A stretch of 64,000 nucleotides of DNA from Streptomyces misionensis (lineage in GTDB: Bacteria; Actinomycetota; Actinomycetes; Streptomycetales; Streptomycetaceae): NCBI RefSeq assembly GCF_900104815.1, contig NZ_FNTD01000004.1:868001-932000 (forward strand), in the 5' to 3' direction. Below the pieces are notes generated by a model, which was not told the DNA's origin, searched no databases, and saw only the letters and a list, made by a program, of their open reading frames with translations. The position numbers and the translations under genes are program-made. Shown here piece after piece: positions 26,939 through 33,092 of this stretch (position 1 is the stretch's first letter; each line of letters begins with the position of its first letter).

Positions 26939-27865
26939 TCAGGGCGTCTCCTCGCCCTGCGCCACCTCCACCCGGTGATGGAAGTCCGCCAGCCCCGCCC
27001 CGGCGGTCACGCCGGACAGGGCGGTGCAGACGACGAGCAGGGCGGCGACGGCGCGCCCGGCGCGGGGTGCCCGAGGGGTGTCCAGGAGGGCCTGGACCCG
27101 CTGGGGCACGGGCCCCGCGGTCGCGGCGGCGGCGAAGTCGGGGCGCGGGGTGCCGGCCGCGTGCCCGGCGAGCGCGGCGCGGGCGATGGCCCGGGCGGTC
27201 AGCCGCCGGTCGCCCACCGAGGCGGCCGCGGCCTCGTCGGCGGTGCGCTCCACGGCGAGCCGGATGGTCTCGCGGACCGGGCGCAGGGCCGGGTGGCAGT
27301 GCGCGGCGAGTTCGGCGGCGGCGAGGAAGTAGTGGTGGCCGCCCTCGTTGTGGGCCCGCTCGTGCGCGAACAGCGCCTCCCGCTCGGCGCCGTCGAGGCT
27401 GCGCAGCATGGCGGTGGTGACGACGATGCGGTGCGGGCGGCCGGGCAGGGCGTAGGCGTCGGGGCGGGGCGAGTCCACCACGCACAGGTCACCGGCGGCG
27501 GGACCGCTGCCGGCCTCGGTGCGGGCCGCCCGGAAGGCCCGGCTCTGCCGCAGCACCGACCGCACGAGGGTCCAGGAGCAGACCGCGAGGACGCCGACGG
27601 AGGTGGCGGCGGCCGGTACGACGATCAGGGCCGGTGCGGTGTGCAGCGGGTGGGTCAACTCGCCGAACGCGGCGAAGAGGGGGAGCTTGAGCAGCCCGAT
27701 CAGCACGAAGGCGCCCAGCGCGGCGAGCGAGCAGCCCGCGAGCGCGACCGCGCAGCCGGTGACCGCCCACAGCGCGGCGGCCGGGGCCAGCCGGGCCAGC
27801 GCCCGCCGGGCCAGCGCCGGCAGCACGCAGGGCAGCAGCAGGGGCAGCAACAGCAGCGCGGTCAT
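26939..27865 (-). CDS. M56 family (BlaR1/MecR1-like) membrane metallopeptidase
   Basis: 308 aa. Several N-terminal membrane helices (LLLLPLLLPCVLPAL, VTGCAVALAGCSLAALGAFVLIGLL, LIVVPAAATSVGVLAVCSWTLV) precede a cytoplasmic zinc protease domain with H-E-x-x-H in FAHERAHNEGGHHY and a downstream Glu in RTADEAAAA; a last helix lies near the C-terminus. There is no penicillin-binding sensor domain, as in most actinobacterial M56 proteins. Its start overlaps the BlaI stop (ATGA), so the two are translationally coupled; it should cleave or inactivate that repressor. Confidence 0.9.
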   Translation of the reverse strand: MTALLLLPLLLPCVLPALARRALARLAPAAALWAVTGCAVALAGCSLAALGAFVLIGLLKLPLFAAFGELTHPLHTAPALIVVPAAATSVGVLAVCSWTLVRSVLRQSRAFRAARTEAGSGPAAGDLCVVDSPRPDAYALPGRPHRIVVTTAMLRSLDGAEREALFAHERAHNEGGHHYFLAAAELAAHCHPALRPVRETIRLAVERTADEAAAASVGDRRLTARAIARAALAGHAAGTPRPDFAAAATAGPVPQRVQALLDTPRAPRAGRAVAALLVVCTALSGVTAGAGLADFHHRVEVAQGEETP

Positions 27866-28242
27866 CGGCCGTCGGATTCCAGCAGGTCCCGCAGGATGCG
27901 CTCGTCGTCCGGGCTGAGCTGGGCGACGAAGCGGGCGAGCACCGTCTGCCGGTCGCTGTCCCGGTCCAGTTCGCTGTGCATCCGGCGGGCCGTGAGGCCA
28001 TGGGCGTCCTGGACCTCCTGGACCGGGGAGTACACATAGCCGCGCCCCTTGCGCTGCCGCTCGACGACGCCCTTGTCGTGCAGCCTGCTGAGGATCGTCG
28101 TCACCGTCGTGCGGGCCAGGTCCGCGCCCAGGACGGCCTGGACCTGTCCGGGGGTGCGGGGCCCGCCGGCGGCCCAGAGCGCGGCCAAGACGCTCGCCTC
28201 CAGTTCACCGGCCGGCCGGCGTTCGTCCTTGCCGTCGGTCAT
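27862..28242 (-). CDS. BlaI/MecI/CopY family repressor
   Basis: 126 aa. A winged helix-turn-helix (GELEASVLAALWAAGGPRTPGQVQAVL, then LARTTVTTILSRLHDKGVVERQRKGRGYVYSPV) is followed by a short dimerisation helix region. It is the first gene of a two-gene operon with the M56 protease. No beta-lactamase gene sits next to it, so the regulon is unknown; in mycobacteria the homologue also controls ATP synthase and cell-wall genes. Confidence 0.92.
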   Translation of the reverse strand: MTDGKDERRPAGELEASVLAALWAAGGPRTPGQVQAVLGADLARTTVTTILSRLHDKGVVERQRKGRGYVYSPVQEVQDAHGLTARRMHSELDRDSDRQTVLARFVAQLSPDDERILRDLLESDGR

Positions 28243-28279
28243 GGATACGTTCTCACCCCGTCCTCGTCGTGTGCGGACC

Positions 28280-28297
28280 GTCTACACGATGGTAGTC
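28280..28297. promoter_or_regulatory. Candidate BlaI operator
   Basis: GTCTAC and GTAGTC flank a 6-nt spacer, with 5 of 6 arm bases paired. The core resembles the TACA-n-TGTA type of BlaI/MecI sites. It lies 38 nt upstream of the BlaI start. The match is modest. Confidence 0.4.
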
Positions 28298-28412
28298 ATA
28301 CGGGCGCCCGGAACCGCCCCGGACCGCCGGCGGTGTCCGAGTGGGTGACGTCGCGGGGTCCGGCCGTGCCGTCGTCCCTGCCCCCGGCCGGCCGGTACCC
28401 GCCGGGGAGCCC

Positions 28413-29318
28413 CTACGCCCGAGGCGCCGCCGCACGGAGCCGGCCCAGCTCGCCGGGGGTGAGGCGCAGGGCGCCGGCGGCGATGTTCTGTACGAGGTGG
28501 TCGGGGTTTCCGGTGCCGGGGATGGCGAGGACGTGCGGGCCCTGCTGGAGGGTCCAGGCGAGCCGCACCTGGGCGGGGCTCGCCCCGTGCGCGCGGGCCA
28601 CGGCCCGTACCTCGTCGTCCGGGCCCGGCTCGACGGCACCGGCCTCGGCGCCCTTGCCGGCCATGGCGTAGTACGGCACGAAGGCGATGCCGCGCTCGCC
28701 GCACATCCGCAGCAGCTCGTCGGCCTCGGGGTCGGGGGTGCCGAGGCCGTACCGGTTCTGCACGGCGACGACCGGGGCTACGCCCAGCGCCTCGGTCAGG
28801 TGCCGGGGCGAGACGCACGAGACGCCGAGGTGGCGGATCAGCCCCGCCTCGCGCAGTTCGGCGAGGGCGCCGAAGTGCTCGGCGATGGAGTCCTGGCGCA
28901 TCCGGCGCAGATAGACCAGGTCGAGGTGGTCGCGGCCGAGCTGGCGCAGGTTCTCCTCGACATGGCCGCGCAGCTGGTCGGGGCGCGCGGAGGTGCCCCA
29001 CTCGCCGGACCATTCCCGGAACGGGCCCACCTTGACGGCGATCACCAGGTCGTCGGCGTACGGGGCGAGGGCCGTGTTGATCAGTTCGTTGGCGGAGCGG
29101 CGGGCGGAGAAGTAGAAGGCGGCGGTGTCGATGTGGTTCACGCCGAGTTCGACGGCCCGGCGCAGCACGGTGATCGAGCGCTCCCGGTCGCTGGGCGTGC
29201 CCAGGTGGAAGGCGGCGCTGCCGGTGAGCCGCATGGCCCCGAGGCCGACGCGGTGCACGGTCAGATCGCCCATCCGGAAGCTGCCGGAGGCTTGCGCGGT
29301 GACTGTTTCGGAGATCAT
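28413..29318 (-). CDS. Aldo/keto reductase
   Basis: 301 aa. The barrel motifs are present: Asp in VNHIDTAAFYFSARRS, Lys in LVIAVKVGPFREW, and the C-terminal cofactor segment LAIPGTGNPDHLVQN. The position usually held by the catalytic His is Arg (DLVYLRRM), a variation that is, from memory, also found in a Streptomyces subgroup. Start ATG 29318 is chosen because the upstream ORF is low-complexity. The ribosome binding site is weak. No regulator is adjacent. Confidence 0.88.
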   Translation of the reverse strand: MISETVTAQASGSFRMGDLTVHRVGLGAMRLTGSAAFHLGTPSDRERSITVLRRAVELGVNHIDTAAFYFSARRSANELINTALAPYADDLVIAVKVGPFREWSGEWGTSARPDQLRGHVEENLRQLGRDHLDLVYLRRMRQDSIAEHFGALAELREAGLIRHLGVSCVSPRHLTEALGVAPVVAVQNRYGLGTPDPEADELLRMCGERGIAFVPYYAMAGKGAEAGAVEPGPDDEVRAVARAHGASPAQVRLAWTLQQGPHVLAIPGTGNPDHLVQNIAAGALRLTPGELGRLRAAAPRA

Positions 29319-29561
29319 TCGGCGGAGTGTGCCACACACACCGTGGGCGGCCTCGCCCGGCGAACTCCCTTGCCCCGCCGGTCGATCGGCCCGCCCCGGC
29401 CCCGGCCGGTCACCGGCCCCGCGAACGCCGACGCGCCCAGGGCGGCAGCCGCCACGCCCCACCGACCCGGCGCCCGGCGCACAGCCGGGGCCGGCCGATC
29501 CAGGCCACCGGCCGGACCCCGGAACACGGGCCCCGCTCCCCCGCTCGCGCCCCCGCAGGTC
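29319..29561. other. Non-coding GC-rich stretch
   Basis: This 243-bp stretch lies between the reductase start and the end of the broken HXXEE gene. It is strongly C-rich on the + strand. ORFs crossing it have no typical codon bias. I see no promoter or dyad worth naming. Confidence 0.4.
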
Positions 29562-30073
29562 TCAGCGGTGGCGCAGGCGGTGGGACAGGGCGTGGGCGCC
29601 GGCCGTGGCCGCCGCGGCGAACGCCAGGCGCCGGGCCGCGTCGCGTGGGCGGGTGGGCCGCAGCACCCCGGCGGCACGCAGCCGGGAGCGTGCCCACAGG
29701 GTGAAGGGCAGCACCAGCACCGGTGTGGTCGCCGAGCCCGGGGTGTGGCGCGCACGAGGGCCGCCTGTGCCAGATGGACCAGGCCGTGCGGGCCGAAGGC
29801 GTTGAGCGCGGTCTGGTACACGGCGGAGCGCCCGCCCGTGCGCCATCCGTCGGCGGCGGCCGCGCACACGACGACCGCCATCGCGGCGACCGCCGTGTCG
29901 AAGCCCCTCCGGTCCACGGACTCCAGCCCCCGCCACACCGCCTCGGGCACCCCGGTCAACCGTTCGCGCAGCTCGGGCACCCGGGCGCGCAGCCGGCGCG
30001 GCACCATGACGATCTCTTCGATGTCGTGCAGGGTCCACACGGCGGGCAGTCCGAGGGTGACCGAGGCCCCCAC
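29562..30073 (-). pseudogene. HXXEE-domain membrane protein gene broken by a frameshift
   Basis: The 5' part encodes the HXXEE motif (TLHDIEEIVMVPRRLRA) and a membrane helix (FDTAVAAMAVVVCAAAA), ending in HGLVHLAQAALVR. The frame then breaks, and the expected continuation (HTPGSATTPVLVLPFTLWA...ALSHRLRHR) is in another frame. The change falls within a GCGC run at about 29748-29755 and one extra base would restore the reading frame. The joined protein would be about 170 aa with four or five membrane helices, the normal size for this family of unknown function. The start is taken as GTG 30073. Real inactivation and sequencing error cannot be separated here. Confidence 0.8.
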
Positions 30074-30272
30074 ACCTCGCGATGCGCATGTCAGGAAAAG
30101 GCAGTCTGTCAGGGCCGGTTGATCGCCCGCGAGCCGCTCCCCGACCTCCGTACATCACAATCCGCCCCGCTCTACACATAAGCCATGAATAAGAGCAAAA
30201 TGGGTAGTGCCGCGCTTCCCGAACGACGCGGCGGAAGCGGTCTGGCCCGCACAGCCGAAGGAGACGAGAGTC

Positions 30273-30710
30273 ATGGCCAACGTCTCGCACAGGGGCGACA
30301 TGTCGACCCATCCCGATGTCGGCGAAATGCGGGAACGCTACGCCCGCATGCTCGGCGGCCGTGATGTGGCGCTCGTGGACGGGCCTGTGTTCCTGCTCGG
30401 CCTGTACTGCGCGGCGTCCCCCTGGATCGTGCACTACACCACCAGCCAGCCCGCGCTGATGACCCACAACCTGATCATGGGCATCGCCATCGGGCTGCTG
30501 GCACTCGGCTTCACCAGGGCGCCCGAGCGGATGTACGGCCTCAGCTGGGCCATGTGCGCGCTGGGCATCTGGATGATCATCGCTCCCTGGATCGTGGGCA
30601 GCGCCCCGGACACCGGCGTGATCATCAACAACGTCGTCATCGGAGCGCTGACGCTCGCCCTCGGACTCGTCTGCGCCGCCACGGCGGCGAAGAGCACCCC
30701 CAGGCCCTAG
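30273..30710 (+). CDS. SPW repeat membrane protein
   Basis: 145 aa. Two copies of the S/A-P-W motif (CAASPWIVHYTT and IIAPWIVGSAP) each lie at the end of a membrane helix, with four helices in total (VFLLGLYCAA, LIMGIAIGLLALGF, LSWAMCALGIWMI, NVVIGALTLALGLVCAA). This is the SPW repeat family of bacterial membrane proteins of unknown role, often associated with stress sigma factors in Streptomyces. Start ATG 30273 follows AAGGAG with 9 nt spacing. A purine-rich leader-like stretch follows the stop. Confidence 0.88.
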   Translation: MANVSHRGDMSTHPDVGEMRERYARMLGGRDVALVDGPVFLLGLYCAASPWIVHYTTSQPALMTHNLIMGIAIGLLALGFTRAPERMYGLSWAMCALGIWMIIAPWIVGSAPDTGVIINNVVIGALTLALGLVCAATAAKSTPRP

Positions 30711-30790
30711 CGGGGAAGGAAGCACAACGGGAGAGCACGGGAAGGAGAGACCGTCGAGCAAGGGAAGAAGCGCAAGGAAGGAAGAACGAC

Positions 30791-30825
30791 GGAGGGCCGG
30801 TGCGCCCCGTGCGGACCGGCCCTCC
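30791..30825. terminator. Bidirectional hairpin terminator
   Basis: GGAGGGCCGGT and ACCGGCCCTCC form an 11-bp perfect stem around a 13-nt loop. It lies between the stops of the SPW and GNAT genes, after an 80-nt purine-rich tract on the + strand (about 30711-30795). Confidence 0.75.
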
Positions 30826-30836
30826 CGCCTGTCCGG

Positions 30837-31367
30837 TCAGGGCCGCACGGTCAGGGAGATCCACAGGTCCGGCGGCAGCTCCGGGCGGCCCGGCACCGGC
30901 CGCGCCTCACGGGTCCAGCCGCCCGGGGCGAGGTCCTCGGCGAGGCGGTGCCAGAACGCGACCGCCCCCGGGTTGTTCTCCTGGAACGCGATTTCCCAGC
31001 GCCCTGGATGCCGTCGCAGCACCTCCCGCGCGGCCCGCAGACCGACCCCGGCGCGCCGCGCCCCGCGCGCCACGAAGAAGCTGTTGAGCACCCGCACCGG
31101 ACCGTCGAGCCCGCGCACGAAGGCGAGCCCGGCGGCGCGATCACCGCGGGTCAGCAGGTAGGGCGCCCAGCCGGGCGCGGAGAAGGCGGCGTCGACGCGC
31201 TCGCTGCGGAAGGTGCCGTCGGCGGCGGGCAGGTCGCCCTGGAACTCGGACAGGTCGTGGCGGAACATCAGCCACAGCCGCTCGACGGCGGGCCGGTCCG
31301 CCGGGGTCGCGGGGCGGACGCGGACTTCCGTGTCGTCACTGGTGGTGCGGATCTGGTTCTCTGTCAT
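30837..31367 (-). CDS. GNAT family N-acetyltransferase
   Basis: 176 aa, one GNAT domain. The acetyl-CoA loop is in FFVARGARRAGVGLRAAREVL (Q/RxxGxG/A type), and the conserved ENNPGAVAFWHRL motif follows. Substrate unknown. Start ATG 31367 is 5 nt downstream of the strong hairpin at 31373-31413, and its only plausible ribosome binding site (GGGGAGG) is in the 3' arm of that hairpin. The permease gene lies immediately upstream on the same strand. Confidence 0.87.
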   Translation of the reverse strand: MTENQIRTTSDDTEVRVRPATPADRPAVERLWLMFRHDLSEFQGDLPAADGTFRSERVDAAFSAPGWAPYLLTRGDRAAGLAFVRGLDGPVRVLNSFFVARGARRAGVGLRAAREVLRRHPGRWEIAFQENNPGAVAFWHRLAEDLAPGGWTREARPVPGRPELPPDLWISLTVRP

Positions 31368-31372
31368 GAACG

Positions 31373-31413
31373 AAAGCCTCCCCGGCGGACTTCGTCCGTG
31401 CCGGGGAGGCTTT
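31373..31413 (-). promoter_or_regulatory. 14-bp perfect hairpin covering the GNAT ribosome binding site
   Basis: Positions 31373-31386 pair perfectly with 31400-31413 (A-A-A at one end, T-T-T at the other), with a 13-nt loop holding a small GGAC-TTC-GTCC helix. Read on the - strand it follows the permease stop by 33 nt and would end its transcript. It also contains GGGGAGG, the Shine-Dalgarno sequence of the GNAT gene. It may be a terminator, a translation switch, or both. Confidence 0.8.
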
Positions 31414-31445
31414 CACGTCGAGCAGGGATCTTAGCGCATCGAGCC

Positions 31446-32906
31446 TCAGACCGCCTCCGCCTCCGCCTCCGCCTGCGCCTTCCCAGCCGCCAGGAAGTCC
31501 TCGCCGATCTCCTTCGCCCCGAACGGCCAGACCCGCTCCAGCGCGGCCCACACCAGGAAGGCCACGCACCCGAGGACGAGCCAGGCCAGGGACCACTCGA
31601 TGGGGTGGCGGCCCGGGGAGTTGCGGTCGGCGTAGCCGTAGATCACGCACCAGCCGACGAAGGCCACGAGGCCGGGCACCGGGTAGAGCCACATCCGGTA
31701 CGGCCGGTGCAGGCCCGGCTGCCGGGCGCGCAGCACCGTCAGCGCGACGATCTGGGCGAGCGCCTGGACGATCACCATCACCGTGGTGAGCAGCTGGATC
31801 AGGGTGGCGAGATCGGTGTGCCGGCCGATCAGGAAGCCGACGGCGGTGATCACGCCCATGGTGGCCAGGCCCAGGGTGGGGAAGCGGTGCCGGGGGTGCA
31901 GCCGCTCGTACGGCCGGAAGAAGACCCGGTCGCGCGCCGCGTCGTACGGCACCCGGGAGCCGCCCAGCAGGCCCGTGAACACCGAGGCGAACGCGGTGAC
32001 CAGGATGAGCACGGTGACCGTGTCGGCGGCTCCCCTCCCCCATGTCCTCTCCAGCACCGCGGAGGCCACCGAGGTGGCGGCGACGTCGTGCGGGTCCGTC
32101 ATGCGGTGCCAGTCGACGACGCCGAGCGTGCCAATCTGGAGCAGCAGGTAGATCGCCATGATGCCGGCGATCGACAGGAGGATGGAGCGCGGCAGGACCC
32201 GGCCGGGGTCCTTGATCTCGGCGCCCATGTAGGCGGTGGTGTTGTAGCCGAGGTAGTCGTAGACGCCGATGGTCAGGCCCGCGGCGAACCCGGTCCAGAA
32301 GGCGCCGTCGGTCAGGTCGAAGGCGTGCGCCGGGTAGGCGAAGGCGAGGTGCGGGCTGAAGTGCGAGGCGGCGGCCGCGATCACCAGGACCACCGAGGCG
32401 ATCATCACGGTCCACATCACCGCGGTGATCCGCGCGATGTGCTCGATGCCGCGCCACAGCAGGAGCACCACCAGGGCGATGACGCCCAGGCCGATCAGAT
32501 CGCCGGCGGTCCGGCCGAGGCCGGGGGCGAGGTAGCCGAGGTACTGGACGAAACCGACCACGCCGGTGGACATGATCAGCGGGATGAAGAGCATCGCCGT
32601 CCACACGAACAGGAACGGCATCAGCCGGCCGGTGCGGTACTGGAAGGCCTGGCGCAGATAGACGTAGCTGCCGCCGGAGCCGGGCATGGAGGCGCCCAGT
32701 TCGGCCCAGACCAGCCCGTCGCACAGGGCCAGCACCGCGCCCGCGACGAAACCGATAACCGCCTGCGGACCGCCGAACGCGGCGACCATCAGCGGGATGG
32801 TGACGAAGGGGCCGATGCCGCACATCTGGCTCATGTTGATGGCCGTGGCCTGGAACAGCCCGACCCGTCGCACGAAGCCGCCCGGGGGCGGCGGGCTACC
32901 GGACAT
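31446..32906 (-). CDS. APC superfamily amino acid permease
   Basis: 486 aa with about 12 membrane helices (for example ATAINMSQMCGIGPFVTIPLMVAA, AVIGFVAGAVLALCDGLVWAE, LMPFLFVWTAMLFIPLIMSTGVVGFV). The first-helix GIGPF motif and ELGASMPGSGGSYVYL in helix 2-3 are signatures of amino acid/polyamine antiporters or symporters. The C-terminus is a low-complexity AEAEAEA repeat encoded by a GCCTCC-type hexanucleotide run. Substrate cannot be assigned. Start ATG 32906; a strong hairpin follows the stop. Confidence 0.9.
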   Translation of the reverse strand: MSGSPPPPGGFVRRVGLFQATAINMSQMCGIGPFVTIPLMVAAFGGPQAVIGFVAGAVLALCDGLVWAELGASMPGSGGSYVYLRQAFQYRTGRLMPFLFVWTAMLFIPLIMSTGVVGFVQYLGYLAPGLGRTAGDLIGLGVIALVVLLLWRGIEHIARITAVMWTVMIASVVLVIAAAASHFSPHLAFAYPAHAFDLTDGAFWTGFAAGLTIGVYDYLGYNTTAYMGAEIKDPGRVLPRSILLSIAGIMAIYLLLQIGTLGVVDWHRMTDPHDVAATSVASAVLERTWGRGAADTVTVLILVTAFASVFTGLLGGSRVPYDAARDRVFFRPYERLHPRHRFPTLGLATMGVITAVGFLIGRHTDLATLIQLLTTVMVIVQALAQIVALTVLRARQPGLHRPYRMWLYPVPGLVAFVGWCVIYGYADRNSPGRHPIEWSLAWLVLGCVAFLVWAALERVWPFGAKEIGEDFLAAGKAQAEAEAEAV

Positions 32907-33015
32907 GGGGACTCCTGGGACCGTCGGGGAGGCGTCGGGTAGGGGACCTTACGAGAATCCGGGCGCCGGGAGAAGGAAGGTGACGGAGATTCAGCGGGCG
33001 CCGGGGCGGGGGTCG

Positions 33016-33044
33016 TTGACAGTGTCCGGGGGGCCGCCTAGCTT
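33016..33044 (+). promoter_or_regulatory. Strong SigHrdB-type promoter of the glucosaminidase gene
   Basis: TTGACA at 33016 and TAGCTT at 33039 are separated by exactly 17 nt, the best vegetative promoter match I saw in the window. The start site would be about 33050, leaving a leader of about 42 nt before the GTG at 33093, with the operator at +1 to +20. Confidence 0.75.
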
Positions 33045-33051
33045 AAGCCCG

Positions 33052-33070
33052 GTTAGTAAAGTTTCCTAAC
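33052..33070 (+). promoter_or_regulatory. CsnR/ROK-type operator
   Basis: GTTAGTAAA-G-TTTCCTAAC is a 19-bp dyad with 8 of 9 pairs matched. It closely resembles the palindrome bound by CsnR, the ROK-family repressor of the chitosanase gene in Streptomyces (recalled as GTTAGGAAA-n-TTTCCTAAC). It overlaps the predicted start site of the exo-glucosaminidase gene, so binding would block transcription. No ROK gene is in this window. Confidence 0.75.
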
Positions 33071-33092
33071 TTTGCGAGCCTGGAGACCGTCT

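Noticed and set aside
30202..30207. GGGTAG before the SPW gene as a SigB-type -10
   Set aside because: No GNNT at 14-16 nt upstream, and the last base does not fit the consensus.
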